Notes: generated by a model not told the origin, from the letters alone. Positions 18,378 through 26,956 are shown, numbered from the stretch's first letter. The stretch is 64,000 bases of DNA from Oceanobacillus polygoni (GCF_008304605.1 NZ_PIJY01000024.1:248857-312856), one strand, 5' to 3'. Translations and numbers: made by a program.

Positions 18378-19568
18378 TTATGACTGTAGTACATCCTTGA
18401 TTCGTTCTATAGCCCAGTTTAAGTCTTTTTTCGAAATGACAAGCGGTGGGGCAAAGCGGATGACATTTTCATGTGTTTCTTTACATAATAGACCTTTCTC
18501 TTTTAATGTCTCGCAATATGGGCGAGCGCTTTCAGTAAGCTCGACACCAACAAATAACCCTTTACCACGTACTTCCTTTATGATTGGGTTATTAATTTTT
18601 CTAAGCTCATTGAGCATATGATTACCAAGCTCAAGAGACCGATCAGCAAGATTTTCTTCTTCCAAAACCTCTAATGATGCAAGGGAAACAGCGCAAGCAA
18701 GTGGGTTCCCGCCAAAAGTAGAACCGTGTGAACCAGGATTAAACACGCCAAGAATATCATTGTTGGCAACAATACAGGAAATTGGGAAAACGCCGCCACC
18801 TAAAGCTTTTCCGAGAATTAAAATATCTGGAGAAACATGCTCCCAGTCGCAAGCAAATAGTTTTCCACTTCGACCAAGTCCAGCTTGAATTTCATCTGCA
18901 ATATATAAAACATTATTATCCTTGCACACGTCATAAGCTTCTTTTAGAAATCCATCAGGTGGAATAATAATCCCAGCTTCTCCTTGAATTGGTTCAAAAA
19001 GAAAACCAGCCGTATTCTCATTAATAGCATTCTTTAACGCGTCAATATCTCCATACGGAATTAGTTTAATCCCTGGCAGCATAGGTCCGAAGCCGCGTTG
19101 GTATTCAAATTCAGAGGATAAAGAAACCGCTGTCATTGTTCGGCCGTGAAAATTGCCTTCACAGGCGATGATTTCAGCTTTATTATTTTCTACTCCTATG
19201 ACATCGTATGCCCAACGTCTTGCAGCTTTAATTGCTGTTTCCACTGCTTCAGCGCCAGTATTCATTGGAAGTGCCATGTCTTTGTTTGTCAGCTTGCAAA
19301 TTTTTTCATACCATGGTCCTAATTGATCATTATGAAACGCTCTAGAAGTTAATGTGACATTGTCTGCCTGGTTTTTTAGTGCTGCAATAATTTTAGGATG
19401 CCTGTGCCCCTGATTAACGGCTGAATAAGCGCTTAGCATATCTAAATAACGATTTCCTTCTGGATCCTCGACCCAAACATTTTCTGCTTTTGAAATGACT
19501 ACTGGAAGGGGATGATAGTTCTTCGCACCGAATTGTTGTGTTTGGTCGATAATTTCTTGACTTCTCAT
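18378..19568 (-). CDS. rocD: Ornithine aminotransferase
   Basis: A 396-residue class III PLP aminotransferase converting ornithine and 2-oxoglutarate to glutamate semialdehyde and glutamate in arginine catabolism. Visible landmarks are the cofactor region [21 protein letters not shown], the aspartate in [15 protein letters not shown], the PLP lysine K254 in [13 protein letters not shown], and [14 protein letters not shown]. The start MRSQEIID follows GGAGGG at 7 bases; a longer frame begins just upstream without support. It stands alone here, with no rocABCEF genes around. Confidence 0.92.
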   Translation of the reverse strand: MRSQEIIDQTQQFGAKNYHPLPVVISKAENVWVEDPEGNRYLDMLSAYSAVNQGHRHPKIIAALKNQADNVTLTSRAFHNDQLGPWYEKICKLTNKDMALPMNTGAEAVETAIKAARRWAYDVIGVENNKAEIIACEGNFHGRTMTAVSLSSEFEYQRGFGPMLPGIKLIPYGDIDALKNAINENTAGFLFEPIQGEAGIIIPPDGFLKEAYDVCKDNNVLYIADEIQAGLGRSGKLFACDWEHVSPDILILGKALGGGVFPISCIVANNDILGVFNPGSHGSTFGGNPLACAVSLASLEVLEEENLADRSLELGNHMLNELRKINNPIIKEVRGKGLFVGVELTESARPYCETLKEKGLLCKETHENVIRFAPPLVISKKDLNWAIERIKDVLQS

Positions 19569-19718
19569 ATTTTGACCCTCCATTATTGGAAAATTTAAAC
19601 ACCATGTTTAGTATAACAGCTTTAGAAATGAATTACTTCACCTTGGAGTAAATAAATGAATTATTCTTAGTTCCATGATATGATACGAATAGAAATCGGT
19701 ATATCGGCTCTAAAGTAT

Positions 19719-19764
19719 GTGTTCAAAAGGAGGATTTTACCGTACTTTTTGGACAACCTCTTAA
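19719..19764 (+). repeat. Hairpin leader element upstream of yisL
   Basis: GTTCAAAAGGAGG and CTTTTTGGACAACCTC form an imperfect inverted repeat ending about 25 bases before the yisL start. I recall similar hairpins (GTTCAAAA ... TTTTGAACAACCTC) scattered between genes of Bacillaceae. The inner AGGAGG could mimic a ribosome site that the stem hides. This is recognition by eye only. Confidence 0.4.
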
Positions 19765-19789
19765 ATGCTGATATAAGGAGGTAGCACTA

Positions 19790-20164
19790 ATGACACATAT
19801 GCACATTACAGGATGGGTATTAGGATTAATTCTGTTCATCGTTGCAATCGTAATGCAAAAACAAGGAAAAGCAAAACCAGCGAAAATTGTTCACATGATC
19901 TTACGTTTAGTTTACCTGTTTATTCTTTATACTGGTGTTGTACTCGTATTGGATTATTTCAGTGGTGGCTATCAAATGCCATATCCAGCAGAAGCAGCTA
20001 CAAAGGGAGCTGCAGGAATCTGGCTGATTGCTGCAATGGAAATGATTCTTGTAAAGTTAGGCAAAGGAAAACCAACGAAAGGTGTCTGGATTCAATTTTG
20101 GATCGCACTTATCATTGTACTCGTACTTGGTTTCTTCCGCTTGCCAATGGGCTTTTATTTTTAA
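19790..20164 (+). CDS. yisL: UPF0344 membrane protein YisL
   Basis: A 124-residue protein with four hydrophobic segments (about residues 7-22, 37-55, 68-86, 100-118). MHITGWVLGLILFIVA at the start and GFFRLPMGFYF at the end match the UPF0344 family; its function is unknown. The ATG follows AAGGAGGTAGCACTA. It is a monocistronic unit between rocD and its own terminator. Confidence 0.9.
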   Translation: MTHMHITGWVLGLILFIVAIVMQKQGKAKPAKIVHMILRLVYLFILYTGVVLVLDYFSGGYQMPYPAEAATKGAAGIWLIAAMEMILVKLGKGKPTKGVWIQFWIALIIVLVLGFFRLPMGFYF

Positions 20165-20176
20165 AAACAAAAAGGG

Positions 20177-20203
20177 AGGCTGTCCATTCGGACAGTCTTT
20201 TTG
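20177..20203 (+). terminator. yisL terminator
   Basis: AGGCTGTCC and GGACAGTCT, with a 4-base loop and one G-U pair, run into TTTTT. Confidence 0.9.
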
Positions 20204-20330
20204 AATGTTTCTAACCCTATAATGTGAAGGCTTTTCAACAATCCAAGTAATGGGATTGACTATTTTTTTCCTTCCTTAATAATAAAGTAAAGAGATAGTT
20301 TGCAGCCTGAAAAGTGATGGAGGATTGTTT

Positions 20331-21824
20331 ATGAAGAAAATAGCAGGGGTGCTTTTAGCAATAAGTATAATGGCGTTTACGTCATTTGTTCCCAATGTCG
20401 CAGCTGAAGGAGAGCGGGGACTAGAGGACGAAATTATATATAATATCATGATAGATCGTTACAATAATGGAACGCCGAGTAATGATTCTCAAGTAAATCT
20501 AGATGACTCGCAAGCGTATCATGGAGGAGATCTGCAAGGTATAATTGCAAAGCTCGATGACTTACAGGAAATTGGGGTTACAACAATTTCTATATCCTCT
20601 TTGATGGAAAATGGTGACGAAGGGTTCCATGGCTATTGGATTGAAGATTTTTATCAAGTGGAAGAGCATTTTGGTACAATTGAAGACTTACATACGTTGA
20701 TTGAAGAAGCACATAATCGCGATATGAAAGTAGTCATGGAATTTGTTACAAATTATGTTGCAGCAAGTCATCCAATCGTCGATGATTCAGAAAAAGAAGA
20801 TTGGTTTATTGACAATGAGTTGGTAGAACCAGCTTGGTTGGAGAACACTGCTCGTTTAAACTTGGAACATCCAGAAGTGGAGGCATATTTACTAGACGTT
20901 GCTGTATATTGGATGAATGAAACAGCGATTGATGGTTTTAAGCTTCATGCAGTTGATCAAGCTCCATTGGCATTTTTGGAGAGCTTTACAGAGCATGTAA
21001 AAGAATTGAATCCCGAGTTTTACTTGTTAGGTGATACCCTCGTTACGGATGCGAATAGTGCTGAAATAATAAACGACACTGCACTGGATGCGATAGGCAG
21101 TATGCGCTTAAAAGATGCAATGGTGGAAGTTTTCGCTGAACCAGACAATGCTGTGGAAAGTATTTATGAAGTCTGGCAAACAGCAGAAAATCAGCTGCCT
21201 CTATTGTATGTGGATGATTTTAATTCGAAACGCTTTACACAGGAATTTTCCGAGAATCGGAGAAATACGCTAACGACGTGGTCATTGGCATTAACTTATA
21301 TGTATACAACACCAGGAGTGCCAATGCTGCTTCAAGGAAGTGAACTTCCGATGTATGGTACAAACGCGGAAGAATCCCAGCGTTTAGTACCATTTAATAG
21401 TGGTGAACCAGATTTAAAGGAATTCCATAATCGAATCTCAGCATTACGTAATCAGTTCCCGGTATTACGTTATGGAGATTTTGAAATCGTTGATACCTCT
21501 GGTGCGTTGAGTGTCTTTAAACGGACGTATAATGATGAGACAATGTATATCGCAATTAACAATGGTAGTGAGTCAGCATACGTTGATGTTTCAGAAATAC
21601 CTTCGAATATGGAATTAAGAGGATACCTCGGTGATAATCTAGTGAGAGAAAATGAAAACGGGGAATATCGAATTGGTTTAGCACGAGAAAGCGCTGAAGT
21701 GTATATGGTTCAACCAAACGCAGGCATTAATTGGTTATTTATCGGGTTTGTCGTCAGTGTGTTTGTTTTGTTTATTGGAGCTATTATTTACTTAAGTGTG
21801 AAACAAAAAAAGCAGAATATGTAA
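20331..21824 (+). CDS. Membrane-anchored GH13 alpha-amylase-like protein, probably catalytically dead
   Basis: A 497-residue protein with a signal peptide (1-25, cleavage after VAA), a GH13-type barrel, an all-beta C-terminal domain and one C-terminal membrane anchor (about 467-489) ending KQKKQNM. The fold is recognisable from IYNIMIDRYNNG, YHGGDLQGIIAKLDDLQEIG, HGYWIEDFYQV, the allergen-like stretch after residue 180, and TTPGVPMLLQGSELPM. All three catalytic positions differ from active enzymes: the nucleophile aspartate in GFRxD is H206 (GFKLH), the acid/base glutamate is D235 (LLGDT), and the stabilising aspartate of NHD is N298 (DDFN). Region I has NY in place of NH. The start was set at ATG 20331 behind GGAGGA rather than the upstream TTG. 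Confidence 0.85.
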   Translation: MKKIAGVLLAISIMAFTSFVPNVAAEGERGLEDEIIYNIMIDRYNNGTPSNDSQVNLDDSQAYHGGDLQGIIAKLDDLQEIGVTTISISSLMENGDEGFHGYWIEDFYQVEEHFGTIEDLHTLIEEAHNRDMKVVMEFVTNYVAASHPIVDDSEKEDWFIDNELVEPAWLENTARLNLEHPEVEAYLLDVAVYWMNETAIDGFKLHAVDQAPLAFLESFTEHVKELNPEFYLLGDTLVTDANSAEIINDTALDAIGSMRLKDAMVEVFAEPDNAVESIYEVWQTAENQLPLLYVDDFNSKRFTQEFSENRRNTLTTWSLALTYMYTTPGVPMLLQGSELPMYGTNAEESQRLVPFNSGEPDLKEFHNRISALRNQFPVLRYGDFEIVDTSGALSVFKRTYNDETMYIAINNGSESAYVDVSEIPSNMELRGYLGDNLVRENENGEYRIGLARESAEVYMVQPNAGINWLFIGFVVSVFVLFIGAIIYLSVKQKKQNM

Positions 21825-21833
21825 TTGAAATAT

Positions 21834-21878
21834 GGACAAGGCTGTCTCCAAGTGCAAGACTTCTAGAGAGCCTTGTCC
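21834..21878. terminator. Bidirectional terminator
   Basis: GGACAAGGCT (21834-21843) and AGCCTTGTCC (21869-21878) form a perfect 10-bp stem between two convergent genes. Confidence 0.75.
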
Positions 21879-21884
21879 ATTATA

Positions 21885-22757
21885 TTATCCATTTACAATT
21901 GTACCACCATTAATATGAATCATTTGACCAGTAATATAGCTTGCATCTTCACTTGCGAGATAGACATATGCGGGTCCTAATTCTTGTGGCTGACCAGGTC
22001 GTTTCATTGGTGCATTTGCACCGAAATTACTTACTTTTTCTTCTGTAAACGATGCTGGGATTAAAGGTGTCCAAATTGGACCAGGTGCAACTCCGTTTAC
22101 TCGAATACCTTTATCGACGAGGGAGCTGGAAAGCGATCGTGTAAAGGAAGTAATGGCTCCCTTTGTGGCTGAATAGTCAATTAAATCCACATTCCCTTTA
22201 TAAGCGGTAATCGAGGATGTATTAATAATGCTGCTACCTGCTTTCAGGTTTGGTAACACAGCTTTCGTTAGATAAAACATACTAAAAATGTTTGTGCGGA
22301 ATGTTTTCTCCAACTGTTCACTTGTAATATCCATAATGCTATTCTGTATGTGCTGTTCAGCAGCGTTATTAACAAGTATATCAATCTTACCGAATGTGTC
22401 TAAAACCTCAGTAACAGCAGCCTCACAAAAGGATTGGTTTCCAATATCGCCGTTAATTAAAATGCATTTCTGTCCTTCATTTTCAATCAATCTTTTTGTA
22501 TCATTTGCATCTTCATGTTCATCCAAGTAAATGATTGCGACGGATGCGCCTTCTCTTGCAAAGTGGACACTGACGGATCGTCCAATACCACTATCTCCAC
22601 CAGTAATGATGGCCACCTTACCTTTTAGTTTATCACTGCCCTTGTAATCATTTCGGATATACGCCGGTTCTGGATGCATTTTTGCTTCAATCCCGGGCTG
22701 TTTATGTTGTACTTGTGCCGGGGGTGTTTGTTTTCCATTTGCTTGTTCCATTCCCAT
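21885..22757 (-). CDS. SDR-family oxidoreductase (YhxD/YdaD/YhdF type)
   Basis: A 290-residue short-chain dehydrogenase. After a 45-residue N-terminal extension (QTPPAQVQHKQPGIEAKMHPEP) typical of this stress-associated subgroup comes the Rossmann motif TGGDSGIGRSV, then NNAAEQH, the catalytic tyrosine and lysine in YSATKGA, and GPIWTPLIPASF. The natural substrate is unknown; relatives in B. subtilis include general-stress proteins. The start at 22757 lies behind AAGGAGGACCTTT; a longer frame upstream lacks a ribosome site. Confidence 0.85.
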   Translation of the reverse strand: MGMEQANGKQTPPAQVQHKQPGIEAKMHPEPAYIRNDYKGSDKLKGKVAIITGGDSGIGRSVSVHFAREGASVAIIYLDEHEDANDTKRLIENEGQKCILINGDIGNQSFCEAAVTEVLDTFGKIDILVNNAAEQHIQNSIMDITSEQLEKTFRTNIFSMFYLTKAVLPNLKAGSSIINTSSITAYKGNVDLIDYSATKGAITSFTRSLSSSLVDKGIRVNGVAPGPIWTPLIPASFTEEKVSNFGANAPMKRPGQPQELGPAYVYLASEDASYITGQMIHINGGTIVNG

Positions 22758-22872
22758 GAAAGGTCCTCCTTGAAAATTACTTATTAACAATGTACCCGGT
22801 TCGATAAATTTCAATCATGGGAAGAACAGGTAAGAATTGCTTAAAAGTGGGAGCACAAGTAACGTGCCCCGT

Positions 22873-23070
22873 TTAAAAATTTTTTTCAATTGACATCTCA
22901 TGGGCAGAAACAGCGCCTTTTTCATGTAAACAATTGTAAAGATCGCGATATGTTTTAAGGTCAATTTCTCCATGGATATATTTTTTCTGGCAATAGTCTA
23001 ATAAATTATCAATGGTTTGAGGGGCAAATTTGTGTTCCATTTCAAAGGCGTCCAATAATTCGTTAATCAT
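22873..23070 (-). CDS. YppF-like small protein
   Basis: A 65-residue soluble helical protein, MINELLDAFEMEHKFAPQTI onward, with LLDYCQKKYIHGEIDLKTYRDLYNCLHEKGA matching the YppF pattern (a conserved KKYIxGEI core). Its function is unknown. The start at 23070 has GGAGGTTTTCC upstream; a 19-residue longer frame exists but has no ribosome site. Confidence 0.6.
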   Translation of the reverse strand: MINELLDAFEMEHKFAPQTIDNLLDYCQKKYIHGEIDLKTYRDLYNCLHEKGAVSAHEMSIEKNF

Positions 23071-23140
23071 GGAAAACCTCCATCTTAGGTTATTTATACA
23101 ATCATATGATGGAGGAAGGTCATTCATACTATTTTTTCAG

Positions 23141-23398
23141 TTACTGCCTATTGTTTGAATTTGGAAGTGCAACCGTATCAATAACACGATTATCCTTTAG
23201 GGTAATCGTTCGTTCTTTTTGCTGATGTGTAATGGTGTCGTATAAAGTAATCCCGTCTTCAGCTGTAATGTTGTATAAGAATGCACCTTCATAAATAAAG
23301 GACTGCATCTCGTAGCTACTATCTCCTTGCAGGATGTACTTACTTTCATATAAGGTAGCAGGGAAGCCGAAAAGATTGCTGTCAGGATGTTTGAACAA
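23141..23398 (-). CDS. Hypothetical protein
   Basis: An 85-codon frame with a TTG start and no clear ribosome site. The protein is beta-rich and acidic (SKYILQGDSSYEMQSFIYEG, DNRVIDTVALPN), without membrane segment or known motif. It lies between the YppF-like gene and the degV terminator. It could be a small gene or the remnant of a longer one; I recognise no family. Confidence 0.4.
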   Translation of the reverse strand: MFKHPDSNLFGFPATLYESKYILQGDSSYEMQSFIYEGAFLYNITAEDGITLYDTITHQQKERTITLKDNRVIDTVALPNSNNRQ

Positions 23399-23456
23399 CG
23401 CTTTGTGATTGTTATTTAGTTCACAGTTTATATATAATCGTATCTACTTATTGAAC

Positions 23457-23490
23457 TAAAAAAGCCTGTCCCATTTAACAGGAACAGACT
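23457..23490 (-). terminator. degV-family gene terminator
   Basis: On the minus strand AGTCTGTTCC and GGGACAGGCT form a stem with G-U pairs, followed by TTTTTT. Confidence 0.8.
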
Positions 23491-23498
23491 CGAGATTA

Positions 23499-24365
23499 TC
23501 ATTGATTTGGTTTGTTCGAGAAGAATAACGCAATGGTTCCAGGTCCCGCATGCGAGCCAACTGCTGAACCGACCATTTCAATCAGAATGTTTTCTTTTGC
23601 TACACCAAATTTTTCACTGATCATCGAGGCAAGCTTTTCAGCAGTATCCTGCACATCGCCATGGCTGATACCGATCGTTTGGTTTTTGAAATCCGTTCCG
23701 CGTTCTTCCATAAGTTCAAGCATTCTGCCAAGTACTTTTTTAGATCCTCTAATTTTTTCAAGTGGAATTAATTTCCCATCCTCGACATGAAGTAGGGGCT
23801 TGATTTTAAGTAATGTACCGACAAATGCTGCAGTTTTACTGACACGTCCACCGCGATATAAGTATTCTAAATCATCTACCGTAAAAATATGTTCCATATG
23901 CTCAGCCTGGTAAGTTGCATCTTCGATAATTTCTTCTAAGCTGGCGCCGTTTTGAGCAAGCTTTGCAGCGTGTAAAACAACAAGTCCATATCCAATCGAA
24001 GCACATTTCGTATCAATAATGTGAATGGGTGCATCTGGGTATTCTTCCTTTACTTCCTGTTCCATCATTTTAGCAGTTTGATAAGTTCCTGATAGTGCAG
24101 AAGAGAATGCGATATAAACAAGAGGCTTATTAGCTTTGGCATAGGTCGTGAAAACAGATTTAAATGTTTGTGGTGAGACCTGAGAAGTTTTCGGAGATTT
24201 CCCATCTCTCATTGCGCTATAGACAGTTTTTGGTTCAATGGTTTTTCCGTCTTCGTATTCTTTTCCATCTAAATGAACAGTTAATGATACCATTTCGATG
24301 TTAAATTCGTTATAATGTTTGAATGATAAATCACTTGCTGAGTCAGCGAGAATTTGTATCGTCAT
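23499..24365 (-). CDS. yitS: DegV family fatty-acid-binding protein
   Basis: A 288-residue DegV/FakB-type protein, which binds a fatty acid for phosphorylation by a FakA kinase and so feeds exogenous fatty acids into phospholipid synthesis. ILADSASDLSFKHY at the start, SQVSPQTF near residue 58, IAFSSALSGTYQTA with the ligand-contacting serine, and GSAVGSHAGPGTIALFF near the end are the family blocks. The start was set at ATG 24365 (AGGTGG at 6 bases) rather than GTG 9 bases upstream. The name comes from synteny with the yitR-yitW block. Confidence 0.85.
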   Translation of the reverse strand: MTIQILADSASDLSFKHYNEFNIEMVSLTVHLDGKEYEDGKTIEPKTVYSAMRDGKSPKTSQVSPQTFKSVFTTYAKANKPLVYIAFSSALSGTYQTAKMMEQEVKEEYPDAPIHIIDTKCASIGYGLVVLHAAKLAQNGASLEEIIEDATYQAEHMEHIFTVDDLEYLYRGGRVSKTAAFVGTLLKIKPLLHVEDGKLIPLEKIRGSKKVLGRMLELMEERGTDFKNQTIGISHGDVQDTAEKLASMISEKFGVAKENILIEMVGSAVGSHAGPGTIALFFSNKPNQ

Positions 24366-24693
24366 TTTTTCCACCTACATTCTAAATTTATCCTTGTAAT
24401 GTCTAGTTTATAGCTATCTAGTCCTTTAGTCAAAGTATAATTCAATAATAGTAAGAATTATCTACAAAATTACAGACTGACCGTTCAGAGTAATAAAGTT
24501 AATAAATAGGTGTTAGTCTAATTTAAACAGATGGGAAAATATAAAACGTATCTGTTTGCATAAATGAAACAAAGGTATTCACTTAGGAGGCTTGCACTCC
24601 AAAGTATAAGGGTTTCTAGGAAAGGAACGAATGCTTTCGTAAGAATCTCTTTATCGAATGTTACTTTATCTGAAAGAAGGAGGGAATGCTGCC
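24366..24693 (+). other. 328-base intergenic region and yitT leader
   Basis: This stretch has no believable gene. It holds a perfect 8-bp inverted repeat, AAACAGAT (24525-24532) with ATCTGTTT (24550-24557), and a smaller stem GGAG/CTCC at 24586-24600 inside a possible leader of the downstream yitT-type gene. I recognise no riboswitch class. Confidence 0.4.
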
Positions 24694-25536
24694 ATGTTTA
24701 TGATGGAAGCGAAACGAATAATTGTTGTTATATTCGGTGCTTTATTAAATGCGATTTCGCTAAATTTTTTCTTAATTGGAGCAAATGTATACGCCAGTGG
24801 ATTTACTGGAGCAGCCCAGTTATTATCAAGTGTGTTTAATGATTTTATTGGGATTGGTGTTAGTACAGGGATATTACTATTCTTGCTTAACATACCAGTT
24901 TTACTGTTAGGCTGGTATAAAGTTGGGAAAGGTTTTACCATTTACAGCATTATTTCTGTATTTTTCTCCACGCTTTTCTTAGAGGTTATTCCAGTAATTG
25001 AGCTGTCTAGTGATATTATATTGAACGCAGCATTTGGAGGAGTTATTGGTGGTGTTGGAGTAGGTGTCACACTAAAAATCGGTGCTTCTACTGGAGGTAT
25101 GGATATTGTAGCAATGATTTTATCCCGATTGAAGGATAAGCCGATTGGTAATTATTTTTTAGTAATGAATGCCGTCATTATTTTATTTGCTGGAATCTTG
25201 TATGAGCCTGAGAATGCATTGTATACAATGGTTACGTTGTATGTATCGACACGGGTAATTGATGCGATTCATACACGTCATGAGAAAGTTACAGCATGGA
25301 TCGTTACACTGAAAGCAGATGAATTACAGGAAGCAATTCATCGGAAAATGATTCGGGGTATAACGATTTTACCTGCTAAGGGAGCGTTCACGAAAACAGA
25401 TAAAAGTGTGATGTATCTTGTGATTACACGTTATGAATTGTATGATTTAGAAAAAATAATTAGCGAAGTAGATCCAACTGCCTTTACAAATGTTGTGGAA
25501 ACAGCAGGTGTATTTGGCTCTTTCAGACGCGATTGA
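24694..25536 (+). CDS. yitT: YitT family membrane protein
   Basis: A 280-residue protein with five or six N-terminal membrane segments (for example ISLNFFLIGANVYASGFTG and GVIGGVGVGVTLKIGASTGG) and a cytoplasmic C-terminal DUF2179 domain from about residue 205 (TAWIVTLKADELQEAIHRK to the end). The family is conserved in Firmicutes with unknown function. I chose ATG 24694, ten bases after GAAGGAGGG; further ATGs follow closely. The small lipoprotein gene begins 14 bases after the stop and is probably co-transcribed. Confidence 0.88.
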   Translation: MFMMEAKRIIVVIFGALLNAISLNFFLIGANVYASGFTGAAQLLSSVFNDFIGIGVSTGILLFLLNIPVLLLGWYKVGKGFTIYSIISVFFSTLFLEVIPVIELSSDIILNAAFGGVIGGVGVGVTLKIGASTGGMDIVAMILSRLKDKPIGNYFLVMNAVIILFAGILYEPENALYTMVTLYVSTRVIDAIHTRHEKVTAWIVTLKADELQEAIHRKMIRGITILPAKGAFTKTDKSVMYLVITRYELYDLEKIISEVDPTAFTNVVETAGVFGSFRRD

Positions 25537-25550
25537 TAGGAGAAAGATAA

Positions 25551-25937
25551 ATGAGATATGTAGTCCTTACAATTATGCTAATTCTGCTGGTGGCATGTGG
25601 CAATGATAATCAAGCAGCAGAAAATAACACTTCTGTCGTATTTCAAAATATCGATGTTGTAACAGAAGGAAATGAATTTGTGTTAACTGGTGAAGTTATG
25701 GCGACAGAAGGGGAATTTTTCTATGTTATCGAGCAGGGGGAAGAAAAAATTTCTGCAGAAAAACGTATTCCCATCGATCAGGACACGGGAGATTGGGAGG
25801 ATTTTGAAATTAAAGAAAAGCTATCCGATGCTGTAATTGAAAGTAATGATCCACCAATCATTATGCTGTATGGTAAAAATAATGATGATGGAATTGTGAA
25901 TCCAAATTACATACCGGTTGATCTAAAAAAAGAATAA
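25551..25937 (+). CDS. Small predicted lipoprotein
   Basis: A 128-residue protein with a lipoprotein signal, MRYVVLTIMLILLVAC, the cysteine at position 16 being the lipidation site. The mature part is acidic and beta-rich (VFQNIDVVTEGNEFVLTGEVMATEGEF), like an Ig-like spore-germination or surface domain, but no named family is recognisable. The ribosome site AGGAGAAAGATAA precedes the ATG. It lies directly behind yitT. Confidence 0.7.
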   Translation: MRYVVLTIMLILLVACGNDNQAAENNTSVVFQNIDVVTEGNEFVLTGEVMATEGEFFYVIEQGEEKISAEKRIPIDQDTGDWEDFEIKEKLSDAVIESNDPPIIMLYGKNNDDGIVNPNYIPVDLKKE

Positions 25938-25967
25938 AGTCGGTACAGTGAGCAATAGTTTAAAATG

Positions 25968-26013
25968 AAAGCAAGAGGACAACCAAATTCTATATGGTTA
26001 GACCTCTTGCTTT
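25968..26013. terminator. Bidirectional terminator
   Basis: AAAGCAAGAGG (25968-25978) pairs with CCTCTTGCTTT (26003-26013) between convergent genes. Confidence 0.9.
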
Positions 26014-26019
26014 ATGTAC

Positions 26020-26283
26020 TTAATATCCGTGTTTTTCAAAAATCTCAAGTACTTTTGAATTAACAGCATCCCATTCGACATCAAACTGTTTATTGACAGT
26101 GATGAAGTTTTGGTAGCCAAATACATTATCTACTTCTTCAAGTTTCATCAGATCATTCAAAATGTCGTATTCGCTCGTATTGCCGGGCATAACGGAAACG
26201 CTATTCGTACCTTCGAAAATTAACTTATCAGTAGTAAATTTCATCGCATTAGGGTTAGGTGTAGCTTCTATGCGAACTCCCAT
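26020..26283 (-). CDS. NifU N-terminal-like (Nfu_N) domain protein
   Basis: An 87-residue protein made only of the domain found at the N-terminus of Nfu scaffold proteins: IEATPNPNAMKFTTDKL, then a variable middle and FGYQNFITVNKQ...W. It lacks the CxxC iron-sulfur-carrying domain, so it may be a partner rather than a scaffold. The start at 26283 has AGGAGGGATTTTGTT upstream; the longer frame reads through that site. Confidence 0.8.
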   Translation of the reverse strand: MGVRIEATPNPNAMKFTTDKLIFEGTNSVSVMPGNTSEYDILNDLMKLEEVDNVFGYQNFITVNKQFDVEWDAVNSKVLEIFEKHGY

Positions 26284-26436
26284 AACAAAATCCCTCCTAA
26301 ACATACTTACCTCTATAGTAGCAGAAATAAGTATAAAAAAAAAGAAAGACCCTTACGGTGAATGAATTCTAACAAGTAGATGAAGTAGGATTTCAATCGT
26401 GATTTTTATTAAATGGTATTTCTCATAGTAAACAAA

Positions 26437-26470
26437 AATAATCTCCCCGACGAAAGGGGAGATTATTTCT
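26437..26470 (-). terminator. yitR terminator
   Basis: AATAATCTCCCC (26437-26448) and GGGGAGATTATT (26456-26467) form a perfect 12-bp stem; on the minus strand TTTTG follows. A T tract on the other side could let it work in both directions. Confidence 0.85.
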
Positions 26471-26526
26471 TTTAGCAAACCAGCTTCATCAACTGCTTGA
26501 TGAATTAGAGATTGCTTAAAATCTCA

Positions 26527-26718
26527 TTACTGTAATTGATTGTGCTGTTTCAACTGCTGTTCAAGTTGTTGTAATTGATTGCGTTCCTCAGGTGTAGCTT
26601 CGGTGTAGGCTGCTTGGACTGCATTTTGTGCAGCTTGCTTATCTTGGGAGTTCGCATTGCCTTGCATCATCATGTTTGAAACTGCGTCTTTAGCTTGCTG
26701 GAATAGGTTGTTTTGCAC
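26527..26718 (-). CDS. yitR: DUF3813 family protein YitR
   Basis: A 63-residue, glutamine- and asparagine-rich helical protein: LFQQAKDAVSNMMMQGNA and a tail LQQLEQQLKQHNQLQ. The pattern LFQQAKDAV ... AYTEATPEERNQLQQLEQQL fits DUF3813/YitR, and yitS-, yitT-, yitU-, yitV- and yitW-type genes surround it as in B. subtilis. The GTG start directly abuts the stop codon of the small upstream gene, whose last codons contain its ribosome site (AGGAGGG). Confidence 0.75.
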   Translation of the reverse strand: MQNNLFQQAKDAVSNMMMQGNANSQDKQAAQNAVQAAYTEATPEERNQLQQLEQQLKQHNQLQ

Positions 26719-26868
26719 CTAAAACCCTCCTAGATTGTGATTGGCTGCTTCTTCATGTTTTCGTCCCTCTTCCGATAAAGTGGAACGATACGTGAAAATC
26801 TCGTCATGTTTTTTGACGGAAGCAGCCCCCTGATGACTGAAACGCTTCGATTTACTTCGTTTGCCCAA
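26719..26868 (-). CDS. Unannotated 49-residue protein upstream of yitR
   Basis: A TTG-started frame, read as MGKRSKSKRFSHQGAASV and ending NHNLGGF, with a strong ribosome site AAGGAGG 8 bases before the TTG. It is basic at the N-terminus and polar throughout, with no cysteine or membrane segment. Its stop codon directly abuts the GTG of yitR, and its last codons provide yitR's ribosome site, so translation of the two is probably coupled. I do not recognise a family; a small spore-associated protein is possible. Confidence 0.6.
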   Translation of the reverse strand: MGKRSKSKRFSHQGAASVKKHDEIFTYRSTLSEEGRKHEEAANHNLGGF

Positions 26869-26933
26869 GACGAAAACCTCCTTGGATAATAACGAATCAC
26901 TCGGAACAGATGCTAAAAGTAAAGCAAATCAAA

Positions 26934-26956
26934 AGTGAACGTATCATACGTTCACT
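26934..26956 (-). terminator. yitU terminator
   Basis: AGTGAACGTAT and ATACGTTCACT form an 11-bp stem around a single base, followed by TTTTG on the minus strand. Confidence 0.75.

Noticed and set aside
24564-24839. 91-codon frame overlapping the yitT start
   Set aside because: It overlaps a clear YitT membrane-protein gene in another frame and has no supporting start site.
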